The notes beneath the pieces are model-generated. The model worked only from the letters and a program-made list of their open reading frames with translations, made no database searches and was not told where the DNA came from. From a virus: a DNA stretch of 20,256 nt. The number at the start of each line of letters is the position of its first letter. Within the stretch, counting starts at the first letter, position 1. Below, one piece after another: positions 7,158 through 13,730 of this stretch. Both the position numbers and the translations under genes were made by a program. Location of the stretch: IMG/VR virus record IMGVR_UViG_3300037042_002677, positions 1-20,256 of that record. One strand, 5' to 3'.

Positions 7158-8198
7158 ATGGGAAAAAGTTCAAAGAATACACATGCTATACTCAAAAATA
7201 CAGAAATTGTATTAGAATATTTAGAAAAATTTCCAGAAGCACCATCTAAAACCTTAGCCAGAAAAATTTATGCAGAAAATACTGCATTTTTTCAATCAAT
7301 GGAACATACTTACACTAGAGTAAGATATTACAGAGGTCAAACTGGTAAAAAATCAAGAGAAAGAATGGTTAATGGTCAAAACAATAAATTTGTAAAAGAA
7401 CTTAAAACTAAAGTTGTGCATACTATTCTTGCTTTACCAGAATCACATACAAAAACAAGAAATCAATTTACTTTTCCAACAGGATGTATGAGACTTGGAG
7501 TGTTTGGTGATGTTCACATACCTTTTCATGATAATACTGCCTTAGAAACTATGTTTACTAAGTTTGAAGAAGAAAATGTAGACTCTATATTAATTAATGG
7601 AGACTTATTAGACTTCTATCAGCTTTCTTTTCATGAAAAAGACCCAAGAGTAATACATTTTAAAGATGAAATAGAAGCAGGAAAAGAATTCTTAGCTTAT
7701 CTCAGAGATAGATTCCCTGGCATTCCAATCTATTACATCACAGGTAACCATGAAAATAGATTTGAAAGATACCTTAGAATTAAGGCATCAGAACTATTAG
7801 ACATGGATGAGTTCAGACTAGATGTTATTCTACATGTTGCAGAATACAGAATAGAGTTTATACCATTTAGAAGTAAAGTAGTATTTGGTGACTACACTAT
7901 AGAGCACGGTGATAAAATACCTGGTGCTGGTGGTGTAGTACCTGCTAGAACACTTCTAATGAGGCTTAAGTCTAATTCTATAGTGAATCACTTCCATAAG
8001 TCTAGTGAAAGCTCACAGAGAGTTTATGGAATAGGTGAGCCAACTACAATTAAAGCATATAGTTTAGGATGCATGTGTGATCTTGCTCCTGAATACATGG
8101 AAATCAATGAATGGAACCATGGTTTTGCTATACTAAAAAGAATTAAAGATAAAGTTTCAGTGACTAATTACAAAATAGAAGGTAATATTATACTATAA
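7158..8198 (+). CDS. calcineurin-like metallophosphoesterase with basic N-terminal domain
   Basis: 346 residues. Residues 112-325 are a metallophosphoesterase: GDVH at 117-120, GDLLD at 148-152, GNHE at 196-199, EHGD at 249-252, and NHFHKS at 277-282. All metal ligands of the binuclear site are in place. The first 75 residues are different: a helical segment (ILKNTEIVLEYLEKFPEAPS) and a basic YTRVRYYRGQTGKKSRERM at 52-70, looking like a small winged or helix-turn-helix DNA-binding unit. Likely a DNA phosphodiesterase or nuclease of the Mre11-like superfamily acting in replication or repair, though a nucleotide phosphatase is possible. It is followed by a TAATG-coupled gene. Confidence 0.85.
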   Translation: MGKSSKNTHAILKNTEIVLEYLEKFPEAPSKTLARKIYAENTAFFQSMEHTYTRVRYYRGQTGKKSRERMVNGQNNKFVKELKTKVVHTILALPESHTKTRNQFTFPTGCMRLGVFGDVHIPFHDNTALETMFTKFEEENVDSILINGDLLDFYQLSFHEKDPRVIHFKDEIEAGKEFLAYLRDRFPGIPIYYITGNHENRFERYLRIKASELLDMDEFRLDVILHVAEYRIEFIPFRSKVVFGDYTIEHGDKIPGAGGVVPARTLLMRLKSNSIVNHFHKSSESSQRVYGIGEPTTIKAYSLGCMCDLAPEYMEINEWNHGFAILKRIKDKVSVTNYKIEGNIIL

Positions 8199-8503
8199 TG
8201 TTTCTACCCATAGAACTCAAAGATAAAGATGGTTCATATATTGAGCATCTTAATGTCACTCACATAACAAGAGTATCTTTTATTAATCCAATGAATCCTG
8301 ATGCAGGAACTAAAATCCATTTAAGAACAGGAGAAGTATTATCAACTCCTGCTCCTATGGATATTATTTCTGAAAAAATAGATGAATGTTGGAAATCATC
8401 TGCTACTCTTGTTATCTTTAACATTCTTGCTGAAAAAGCAAAACTAATGTCTAAAGATGATTTGGATGTGGCTGATAATTTACAGTTTGAAGAAACTGAA
8501 TAA
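8198..8503 (+). CDS. hypothetical protein coupled to the phosphoesterase
   Basis: 101 residues; its ATG shares the A of the phosphoesterase stop (TAATG). The first half suggests a small beta fold (IEHLNVTHITRVSFINP, then GTKIHLRTGEVLSTP), a layout seen in FlbD-like and phage unknowns that bear a V..I..V..T....I.LRTG pattern. The C-terminus is acidic (DDLDVADNLQFEETE). Its last 53 bases also encode the C-terminus of the minus-strand gene at 8451-8717. Function unknown. Confidence 0.75.
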   Translation: MFLPIELKDKDGSYIEHLNVTHITRVSFINPMNPDAGTKIHLRTGEVLSTPAPMDIISEKIDECWKSSATLVIFNILAEKAKLMSKDDLDVADNLQFEETE

Positions 8504-8717
8504 AATGTTCTTTATCATTTATTCTAAACTGATCCGGCCACTCTAAGTTATATACATACCAATTACCCTTCTCTACTCTATCACTGTCTATTGAACTTAG
8601 TGTAAGATTATTAAATACTTCAAAGACAAAATAATAGTAATTATATCCATTTTGGCTTTCTGAGTCTTTGACTTCTACTTTATTAAAGCCTAAGTCTATT
8701 AAATCATTTTCTGTCAT
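8451..8717 (-). CDS. hypothetical protein, phage small beta protein
   Basis: 88 residues, rich in aromatics and acidic. The opening MTENDLIDLGFNKVEV followed by an ES...YYYYF strand is a layout I recall from short proteins in gut Bacteroidota phages. Its C-terminal 17 codons lie antisense to the end of the 8198-8503 gene, and both frames look genuine. It probably begins inside the end of the small gene at 8704-8871 (14-base overlap). No functional motif. Confidence 0.7.
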   Translation of the reverse strand: MTENDLIDLGFNKVEVKDSESQNGYNYYYFVFEVFNNLTLSSIDSDRVEKGNWYVYNLEWPDQFRINDKEHFIQFLQTVNYQPHPNHL

Positions 8718-8871
8718 TTGTTAGTTCTTTAGTTATTTCTCTTGCTAAATGAGCAGAGCATTTGTATTTAACTCTGATATACCCTGCTACTGCTTTAGGT
8801 ACCATAATGGTAATGTCTTTATTTTTAAGTCTCATCTCCTTGATGACAAACTCTTTTAGTATTTTAGACAT
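8704..8871 (-). CDS. small basic protein (55 aa)
   Basis: The frame runs from ATG (8871) to TGA (8704). 55 residues with ten lysines, beginning MSKILKEFVIKEMRLKNKD, with a strand (ITIMVPKAVAGYIRVKYK) and a C-terminal helix (AHLAREITKELTNDRK). It overlaps the genes on each side by 8 and 14 bases and fills the otherwise empty gap between them, which supports it being real. The pattern could suit a small nucleic-acid-binding protein, but no family was recognised. Confidence 0.65.
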   Translation of the reverse strand: MSKILKEFVIKEMRLKNKDITIMVPKAVAGYIRVKYKCSAHLAREITKELTNDRK

Positions 8872-9274
8872 TGCTTTTATAAGTTTTCATAAAAATTTCA
8901 TGATTAAGAATACTTGTTGAGTATGTATTAATTAGTTCTTTATAAGACTCATTCAACTCACCTTTATACTCACCATGGTCTTTAATTCTCATTTTTCTAA
9001 GTGAATTAAGAGCTAAACATAATAGATGAAAGTTTTCTGTATCTTTTGAATCCATCATGCTAAGTAGATTATTAATCTCATCATCTGTTAGATAACCCAT
9101 TTGTTTTAATAACTGCATCTCTGCCATAAAAATAAAAGGCCGGTAATCACCAGCCTTTGTACCCTTATTATACATAAACCATAAATAACTAATACTTTGA
9201 TCAGTTACTTTGGCTAATTCATAATGTTCTGTTGTGATGTCAAATAAAAGATCATCAAGCTTAAATTGTTTCAT
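8864..9274 (-). CDS. hypothetical helical protein (136 aa)
   Basis: 136 residues, soluble and helical, beginning MKQFKLDDLLFDITTEHY. A possible EF-hand-like acidic turn (GYLTDDEINNLLSMMDSKD, about 60-78) is not a full calcium-binding loop. No recognisable catalytic motif. The 49 bases between it and the upstream gene contain no promoter I could identify. Confidence 0.7.
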   Translation of the reverse strand: MKQFKLDDLLFDITTEHYELAKVTDQSISYLWFMYNKGTKAGDYRPFIFMAEMQLLKQMGYLTDDEINNLLSMMDSKDTENFHLLCLALNSLRKMRIKDHGEYKGELNESYKELINTYSTSILNHEIFMKTYKSNV

Positions 9275-9323
9275 TCCTAAGTTGTATTAAAATTTTAACT
9301 CTTCCTAACCAACTTCTCATATA

Positions 9324-9503
9324 CTACTTTAGGAAATTAATGTATGCTTGAGCTTTTCTTTTACTAGAAAACCATTTATCATAACCATTGCTATGTTTAA
9401 CTGTTTTCCAAAAAAACCATAAGACTCTTTTCTTTACACAATAAACTTTACTAAAACCATCCATAAGTTCAGTTACTTTGTAATCATTCTTGTTTACACT
9501 CAT
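9324..9503 (-). CDS. small basic protein (59 aa)
   Basis: ATG at 9503, TAG at 9324; 59 residues. The ATG shares a base with the stop of the upstream gene (TAATG), and the frame fills an otherwise empty gap, so it is probably real. It is basic and aromatic (VYCVKKRVLWFFWKTVKHS) and ends in a helix with KRKAQAYINFLK. It might bind nucleic acid; no family was recognised. Confidence 0.7.
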   Translation of the reverse strand: MSVNKNDYKVTELMDGFSKVYCVKKRVLWFFWKTVKHSNGYDKWFSSKRKAQAYINFLK

Positions 9504-9739
9504 TATTCTAGATTTAAATTATTATCTTCTAATATTTCTCTAAGTTTTGTTCTGAGTTTATCAGCTGCTTCAACTTCTTCTGAAGTAGCTTCTCTGTTAC
9601 CAATGTACCCGTGTTTCACAGTACTTCTAAGTTCTTGATCAAGATCCCATACTACACTTTTCCACTTCCAACCATCTAATGCTGTTCTAGCATCATTACT
9701 TTCTTCGTAAGAGTCAAACTCAAGTATTATCTTTCCCAT
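9503..9739 (-). CDS. conserved phage hypothetical protein (78 aa)
   Basis: 78 residues beginning MGKIILEFDSYEESNDARTA, then LDGWKWKSVVWDLDQELRS and a C-terminal charged helix (KLRTKLREILEDNNLNLE). The combination FDS.EE..DA..ALDG.KWK..V.DLDQ.LR is one I recall from phages of unrelated hosts, always without assigned function. It overlaps the upstream zinc-knuckle gene by 20 bases. Confidence 0.75.
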   Translation of the reverse strand: MGKIILEFDSYEESNDARTALDGWKWKSVVWDLDQELRSTVKHGYIGNREATSEEVEAADKLRTKLREILEDNNLNLE

Positions 9740-9941
9740 CTACTATGTTTTTTAGTTGACCCCATATACTTTCAGCTTGTTCACCCCAGTACATATCACA
9801 AGTAAACTTGTCTTCTTCTATTTTACCAGGTATTTCCACAAATTGACTTTGCCATAATTCATCTCTAGGTGCTGTAAATCTGTAGCACTTTTCTTTCACA
9901 GGACAATCTGTTCCTGGACATACTGTTATATCTGCTGCCAT
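9720..9941 (-). CDS. small four-cysteine (zinc-knuckle-like) phage protein
   Basis: 73 residues with cysteines at 8, 13, 19 and 48 in the pattern CPGTDCPVKEKCYRFTAP ... FTCDMYWG. The spacing suggests one metal site (zinc or Fe-S). The CPV.EKCYR(F/Y)TAP signature is common among short phage proteins of unknown role. The final 20 bases overlap the next gene's start. Confidence 0.75.
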   Translation of the reverse strand: MAADITVCPGTDCPVKEKCYRFTAPRDELWQSQFVEIPGKIEEDKFTCDMYWGEQAESIWGQLKNIVDGKDNT

Positions 9942-9952
9942 ATTATTCTGAT

Positions 9953-10018
9953 TTAAAGGTTACTGCTAAGTCCACCAAATAATATTAGTATTCCTATGAT
10001 TATTATAAATGCTGTCAT
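9953..10018 (-). CDS. single-span membrane microprotein (21 aa)
   Basis: A 21-codon frame from ATG (10018) to TAA (9953), starting 1 base after the upstream stop. It opens MTAFIIIIGILILFGG and is almost wholly a transmembrane helix, with a short polar end. Without it there would be a 78-base gap in a region where genes abut. Very short, so moderate confidence; similar microproteins lie nearby. Confidence 0.5.
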   Translation of the reverse strand: MTAFIIIIGILILFGGLSSNL

Positions 10019-10019
10019 C

Positions 10020-10160
10020 TTATTCTGATTTATTTTTCCATTCTTTCCAAACATCAAAGTCTTTCAGTTCTTCTATCTCGTTTAGTATAAAAACTTTAAG
10101 TCTTTGTGCTATAGCACCCATGATAATCATGCCTACTAATAATCCTAATGCAAAATCCAT
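10020..10160 (-). CDS. single-span membrane protein (46 aa)
   Basis: The in-frame ATG at 10160 lies 4 bases after the upstream stop, so I prefer it to the ATG at 10202, which would overlap by 38 bases and add a polar 14-residue leader. The protein is MDFALGLLVGMIIMGAIAQR followed by a charged, partly helical cytoplasmic tail (NEIEELKDFDVWKEWKNKSE). Probably an inner-membrane anchored microprotein; function unknown. Confidence 0.65.
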   Translation of the reverse strand: MDFALGLLVGMIIMGAIAQRLKVFILNEIEELKDFDVWKEWKNKSE

Positions 10161-10164
10161 CTTG

Positions 10165-10386
10165 TTATGATTTATAGGTTTTGTTATAATATTGTTCTGC
10201 ATCTAATTTGCATTCTATACCATCAGGCACATTTGATTTCCAACATTCTACAAAAGCATCTTTTATCTGCTCTTTCTCCATTTCTAATGCTTTATCCCAA
10301 CAATCGCTGTTGTAATTAAATTCTTCTTCACTATACGGTTCTGAGTTTAGGTTTTCTAATAACCATTCTACTGCTGTCTCTTTCAT
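10165..10386 (-). CDS. conserved small phage protein (73 aa)
   Basis: 73 residues, acidic and helical. It starts MKETAVEWLLENLNSE, continues KALEMEKEQIKDAFVECWK and ends AEQYYNKTYKS. The ETAVEWL ... A..MEK.QI..A ... EQYYN.TY pattern is one I recall as very common in small proteins of Bacteroidota phages; no function is known. It is the first gene after the promoter and operator-like repeats at 10414-10468 and so probably heads the leftward run of small genes. Confidence 0.8.
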   Translation of the reverse strand: MKETAVEWLLENLNSEPYSEEEFNYNSDCWDKALEMEKEQIKDAFVECWKSNVPDGIECKLDAEQYYNKTYKS

Positions 10387-10413
10387 ATCATTTTTATTTA
10401 ATTAAAATGTCAC

Positions 10414-10468
10414 ATATATTAGTCAAAATTGTGACAAAAAGGTATAAATAGCTAATATATTAGTCAAA
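10414..10468 (-). repeat. operator-like direct repeats over a promoter
   Basis: The 14-mer ATATATTAGTCAAA occurs at 10414-10427 and again at 10455-10468, 41 bases (about four helical turns) apart. The second copy lies in a perfect 12-bp palindrome CTAATATATTAG (10452-10463) inside the promoter spacer. An imperfect 14-bp palindrome GTCAAAATTGTGAC (10422-10435, 12 of 14 symmetric) falls at the expected transcription start. This layout suits a repressor or activator site. Confidence 0.55.
10437..10468 (-). promoter_or_regulatory. Bacteroidota-type promoter for the 10386 leftward operon
   Basis: On the minus strand TTTG (10468-10465), a 20-base spacer, then TACCTTTT (10444-10437) fits the Bacteroides form TTTG-N19-21-TAnnTTTG with one mismatch. 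Transcription would start near 10430, giving a leader of about 44 bases before the ATG at 10386. Confidence 0.55.
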
Positions 10469-10470
10469 TC

Positions 10471-10662
10471 TCATTTCTTTCTTGTTTCTATATAATCTAT
10501 AATAAATCCTATTGCTACAATGATATTCATACCAAAGGACATTAATATCTCATGTATATCAGCATATACATTCATTGATAAGTGTATGTGACCAACCATC
10601 CAAAAAGGTATGGATAAGTTTTGGCTTACCCATACCAATAGGTATTTTACAAAGTGTTTCAC
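10471..10662 (-). CDS. two-span membrane protein with GTG start
   Basis: 63 residues. The start codon is GTG at 10662 and overlaps the upstream stop by four bases (GTGA), a junction that argues for this start. Two hydrophobic segments, about 7-25 (YLLVWVSQNLSIPFWMVG) and 40-56 (LMSFGMNIIVAIGFIID), are joined by a loop with histidines, and the C-terminus is basic (ETRKK). Function unknown; it is co-translated with an exported protein. Confidence 0.65.
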   Translation of the reverse strand: MKHFVKYLLVWVSQNLSIPFWMVGHIHLSMNVYADIHEILMSFGMNIIVAIGFIIDYIETRKK

Positions 10663-11105
10663 TGATTAATAACAAACTTTAGAGCAGCTGTACTTCCAGA
10701 CATATTAAAAGTATATACTTCTGAGTCACATGCTGTATCATTAATTCTTATTTTAACTAAGCTACATGCTTTAAAATCAGCAAGACAACTTTCATTTAAT
10801 AAATTACTAACAAAAAATACATTTTTCTTATCATCAGATGTTACTGCACGGAATGTATACTTACTATACTCTCCATTAATTATAAATGAAACATCTACTG
10901 TTAGTTCTTCATCACATGTATAACCTCCTCCAACATAAAGAAATATTTCTCCATCTGAATTTTCTAATTTAAGATAAGAACCTCTGTCTTCTGTGTATGC
11001 AATATTATAAGGCTCATCAAAGCCATTATCTACATGTTTACTAACCCACTGTGCACTTGCTGTATAGCTTAGTGCTAATCCTACTAATAATAATATACTT
11101 TTCAT
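10659..11105 (-). CDS. exported four-cysteine protein
   Basis: 148 residues with a textbook Sec signal peptide (MKSILLLVGLALSYTASA, probable cleavage before Gln19; no lipobox). The mature part is beta-rich with cysteines at 64, 107, 114 and 126, enough for two disulfides, as expected in the periplasm. FRAVTSDDKKNVFFVSNLL and ESCLADFKACSLVKIRI loosely recall the IalB-like (invasion-associated locus B) fold, but I would not assign it. A phage protein sent to the periplasm could act on the cell envelope, superinfection or lysis timing. It is coupled by a 4-base overlap to a membrane protein gene. Confidence 0.75.
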   Translation of the reverse strand: MKSILLLVGLALSYTASAQWVSKHVDNGFDEPYNIAYTEDRGSYLKLENSDGEIFLYVGGGYTCDEELTVDVSFIINGEYSKYTFRAVTSDDKKNVFFVSNLLNESCLADFKACSLVKIRINDTACDSEVYTFNMSGSTAALKFVINQ

Positions 11106-11111
11106 AATTTT

Positions 11112-11216
11112 TTATTTAATAAATGGTAAACACACATAATTTTTAATTGTTCCTACAATTAGGAAAATTACTACAACATATAGTAATACATATCCTGCAA
11201 ATTTTAATGTTTTCAT
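11112..11216 (-). CDS. single-span membrane microprotein (34 aa)
   Basis: ATG at 11216 and TAA at 11112, starting 3 bases after the upstream stop. The protein is MKTLKFAGYVLLYVVVIFLI followed by a short tail with one cysteine. A basic N-terminus before one hydrophobic helix predicts an inner-membrane protein. It fills the gap between the genes at 11220 and 11105. Confidence 0.6.
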   Translation of the reverse strand: MKTLKFAGYVLLYVVVIFLIVGTIKNYVCLPFIK

Positions 11217-11219
11217 ATT

Positions 11220-11420
11220 TTAATTATTATATAAATGCTCAAGGTACTTTACCTTTTTAATATTGGTTTCTGATTTCCAATCATTTACTTTTAAATAACG
11301 GTTTATACTTACTCTTTTGATATGCATATAGGTTGGTTTTGTAAAACCTACAAGAAGCATTCCTATAAGTAATCCAATAGCAAACAAAAGAGATCCTTTT
11401 ATACTAATCTCCTTCTTCAT
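11220..11420 (-). CDS. membrane-anchored small protein (66 aa)
   Basis: 66 residues: a basic start (MKKEISIKG), one transmembrane helix (about 10-27, SLLFAIGLLIGMLLVGF) and a basic tail of about 38 residues. The ATG overlaps the upstream stop by one base (TAATG). Part of the cluster of small membrane proteins; function unknown. Confidence 0.65.
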   Translation of the reverse strand: MKKEISIKGSLLFAIGLLIGMLLVGFTKPTYMHIKRVSINRYLKVNDWKSETNIKKVKYLEHLYNN

Positions 11421-11659
11421 TATTTATCTTTATACTGTTTAATAATTTCTTTTTGCTGACTTTGTCTCTCAGCTTGATCCTGTTGAATCTTGAAATTATC
11501 TTGATCAATTTTAACTCTTTCTTCTTTGAGTTTTCTAGCTCTTTCATATTCTCGCCATTCAAATATTTTTAAATCTTCCATTCTTTTTAAATCAGCTATA
11601 GTAGCTTCTTCAGGTATTCCATCATTTGCATAATACATTTGCATGAATATTTCTTTCAT
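11420..11659 (-). CDS. hypothetical coiled-coil protein (79 aa)
   Basis: I take the ATG at 11659 because it forms a 4-base ATGA overlap with the upstream stop; an in-frame ATG at 11668 would add MGR. After MKEIFMQMYYANDGIPEEA come about 55 residues of charged helix (DLKRMEDLKIFEWREYERAR, then QQDQAERQSQQKEIIKQYK) likely to form a coiled coil. No enzymatic motif. Confidence 0.7.
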   Translation of the reverse strand: MKEIFMQMYYANDGIPEEATIADLKRMEDLKIFEWREYERARKLKEERVKIDQDNFKIQQDQAERQSQQKEIIKQYKDK

Positions 11660-12090
11660 TCTTCCCATAACTTTAAACTTTTATCTAATAAATGTTTTAC
11701 AGTATCTCTTATATCATCATGATTAAGAATACCTTTAATTCTTTTTAGCTTTCTTCCTGTTTTATCATCAATTACTAATTTAATAGTATGATGTCTATGT
11801 GACTTTACAGCATAAGATTTCTTAAAATCATGTGGAAAAAGTTGTGCATACACATAAACATTTTGTTGATAAGACTCATCAGCTATAAACTGAATAGGCA
11901 TTCTTCTTGCATAGTTGACTCTAGATCTAGTAAACCCTGTAAGAACAGCTATCTTCTTTTCTGATAACTCAAATTTTTGGTGTAATAAACCAAATAGATA
12001 ACTTCTTTGATCTACAAGTGATCTTTGTCTAGAGTTTTTATTTAAGCTTTTAAGAGCTTCAACAACTTCTTCTATTTTATAATCTTCCAT
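11656..12090 (-). CDS. helix-turn-helix DNA-binding protein
   Basis: 144 residues. A helix-turn-helix lies at about 42-62 (LSEKKIAVLTGFTRSRVNYA): two helices around a glycine turn, with arginines placed for DNA contact. A histidine-rich basic stretch (KSHRHHTIKLVIDDKTGRKL) and a C-terminal helix (VKHLLDKSLKLWEE) follow. It could be a phage transcription regulator; the operator-like repeats at 10414-10468 are the nearest candidate target. No dimerisation domain or named family was recognised. Confidence 0.7.
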   Translation of the reverse strand: MEDYKIEEVVEALKSLNKNSRQRSLVDQRSYLFGLLHQKFELSEKKIAVLTGFTRSRVNYARRMPIQFIADESYQQNVYVYAQLFPHDFKKSYAVKSHRHHTIKLVIDDKTGRKLKRIKGILNHDDIRDTVKHLLDKSLKLWEE

Positions 12091-12094
12091 AAAT

Positions 12095-12364
12095 TTAAAT
12101 TAATTCAAAGTCAGCTTCTTTAACGTTTTCTTCTTCCTTTTGATATATTTTAAGGTCTATAGGTATAAACCTATCAGCATTATATAATTCATAAGGAAAA
12201 GACTGAGAACTTAACTGAACTTCTTTTAGTAATACACCAAACTTATTATCCTGGAGACCCATTCTTACTATTTTAGTAATGGTATAGGTTTCTCCTTCAA
12301 CAATCCACTCATGTTGTGGTACTTTGGCAGGACGGTTTTTATCATCAATACATATTGCCTTCAT
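12095..12364 (-). CDS. conserved phage hypothetical protein (89 aa)
   Basis: 89 residues, opening MKAICIDDKNRPAKVPQHEW and continuing with a small beta fold (VEGETYTITKIVRM, GVLLKEVQL) and RFIPIDL. The MKAICID.KNRP.K.P..EW...GE.YT pattern is, from memory, frequent in Bacteroidota phages and prophages with no known function. Its first 20 bases overlap the end of the ClpS-like gene, suggesting coupled translation. Confidence 0.8.
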   Translation of the reverse strand: MKAICIDDKNRPAKVPQHEWIVEGETYTITKIVRMGLQDNKFGVLLKEVQLSSQSFPYELYNADRFIPIDLKIYQKEEENVKEADFELI

Positions 12365-12599
12365 TAACTTCTAATTTTACTTGAATATTTAAACCAGTAA
12401 GTTGATCTTTCATATTTTCCATAGTATAGTATGAACCATACTTGATAGTACAATGACCTACATTGTCAGCAATTAGAGCACATTGTTCTGCTTGAATTGG
12501 TTCATGCATACAAAATCTAATTAAACAAGCCATGATATATGAAAAACTATTTACTTCATCATTTAACAAAATTAGTTTATAATCTTTTATTATTTCCAT
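12345..12599 (-). CDS. clpS: ClpS-like Clp protease adaptor
   Basis: 84 residues spanning the ClpS core. KLILLNDEVNSF (8-19) matches the VxLxNDDxxxM start of ClpS, followed by the long helix (SYIMACLIRFCMHEPIQAEQ), ALIADNVGHCTIKYG and the final helix and strand. Cys-rich QAEQCALI is typical of the Bacteroidota version. ClpS docks on the N-domain of ClpA or ClpC and hands N-degron substrates to ClpP. Of the three residues binding the alpha-amino group in E. coli (Asn34, Asp35, His66), the first two are kept (Asn13, Asp14), but His66 appears to be Asp45 and the gatekeeper Met40 is Phe19. It may retarget or block host proteolysis. It is the first gene after a strong terminator. Confidence 0.85.
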   Translation of the reverse strand: MEIIKDYKLILLNDEVNSFSYIMACLIRFCMHEPIQAEQCALIADNVGHCTIKYGSYYTMENMKDQLTGLNIQVKLEVNEGNMY

Positions 12600-12606
12600 A
12601 TCAAAT

Positions 12607-12637
12607 AAAAAAAAACAAAGCTCTTATACAGAGCTTT
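12607..12637 (-). terminator. intrinsic terminator at the end of the SF2 helicase gene
   Basis: On the minus strand AAAGCTC, a 7-base loop and GAGCTTT (12637-12617) are followed by G and nine T residues, a strong intrinsic terminator. The stem begins within the helicase stop codon (12636-12638), so coding and termination signals share bases. Confidence 0.9.
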
Positions 12638-13730
12638 ATTCTAATACAACATTATAATTCTTCCAAAGTACTTTACTTTGATCAAATCCATCAAGTGCTT
12701 CTTTAACCCATTTTTCATCTACTGTATTCATAAAACATAGTATATGTACAACAGCTTTATCATCAGGATTTAACCTTAGTAGTCTACCAATTCTTTGACT
12801 GGCCTTTCTTTCATTACCAAAAGCATGTAGAATGATACCTTGTTTAAGATCCGGGATATTAACACCTTCATTTAATTGCATTACACAAGAGAGTTTTTGA
12901 ATTCTTCCCTCTTTAAATGCTGTCAAATTACTTTCTGATTGTGGATTTTTACTATGATAACTGTGAGTACACATAAAATCTGCTTGATCTTGAGTATTAG
13001 CAAAAACAATACACTTTGTATTAATACTCTGAAGTAACTTTTCAGCATACTTAACTTTGCTTGAATACTCCTGCATTGCTTTCATTCTCATTACTCTTGT
13101 AATATGGGCAGGTCCTGAACCAGTATCAATTCTTGTAGACCAATAACCATAGTTTTGTCTTTCAGAAGCCATAAATGAACCTGTTTTTGTAGTTACAGAA
13201 AAATTCTTTCTTGTATCTAATTCAAGTTCATGTACAATTATTTGATAATCATTCAAGATATTATTTTCTACAGCTTCATCAGTAATGAAAGTATAAATAA
13301 TTGGACAAAATTCTTTGACCATTTTACCTTTCTCTGACTGTAGATACTTTGGAGGAGTACCTGTTAATCCAAGAACTTTTCCTGAGAAATTCTCAAGAAA
13401 CTTTCTATGACTATCAAGTAAACTATGACACTCATCTAAATAGACAAGATCATATTCTCTTGGATTATGTTTACTTAAACTTAGATAAGTTGTAAATGTA
13501 ACATTGTTTAAGAGTTTTTCTTTTCCAAACTTCTCTGCTTCATGTTTCCATGAGCCAAATATTGATACTTTGGGAGCTACAATCAAAATATTGATAAGTG
13601 GAGAAAAGTTTCTCTCCATATGTAAAAGACCAACAAGAGTTTTACCAACTCCTGTTGCAAGGCCTAATCCACATCTTGCTAAACCAAGAGTTGCTTTTAA
13701 AGCTTCTTCTTGAATCTCTTCTCTTTTCAT
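12636..13730 (-). CDS. superfamily 2 DNA helicase (UvsW/DEAD-like)
   Basis: 364 residues with both RecA-like domains: Walker A ATGVGKT at 25-31, motif Ia VAPKVSIFGSW near 51-61, motif II DECH at 99-102, motif III TGTP at 123-126, motif IV IVFANTQ at 241-247, motif V NEGVNIPD at 287-294 and motif VI QRIGRLLR at 312-319. The compact size and order match phage helicases related to T4 UvsW and cellular SSL2-type enzymes, which remodel branched DNA, reverse forks or clear R-loops. It probably acts in recombination-dependent replication. The start overlaps the upstream gene by 4 bases and the stop lies within a terminator. Confidence 0.9.
   Translation of the reverse strand: MKREEIQEEALKATLGLARCGLGLATGVGKTLVGLLHMERNFSPLINILIVAPKVSIFGSWKHEAEKFGKEKLLNNVTFTTYLSLSKHNPREYDLVYLDECHSLLDSHRKFLENFSGKVLGLTGTPPKYLQSEKGKMVKEFCPIIYTFITDEAVENNILNDYQIIVHELELDTRKNFSVTTKTGSFMASERQNYGYWSTRIDTGSGPAHITRVMRMKAMQEYSSKVKYAEKLLQSINTKCIVFANTQDQADFMCTHSYHSKNPQSESNLTAFKEGRIQKLSCVMQLNEGVNIPDLKQGIILHAFGNERKASQRIGRLLRLNPDDKAVVHILCFMNTVDEKWVKEALDGFDQSKVLWKNYNVVLE

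Noticed and set aside
5709-9326. TAG recoding (as in some crAss-like phages)
   Set aside because: TAG serves as a normal stop after the glycosylase, the 59-aa gene and the 78-aa gene, and the only tRNA seen reads AGA, not TAG.
10161-10202. Longer start for the 46-aa membrane protein
   Set aside because: It would overlap the upstream gene by 38 bases. The ATG at 10160 lies four bases after that stop and begins directly at the membrane helix.
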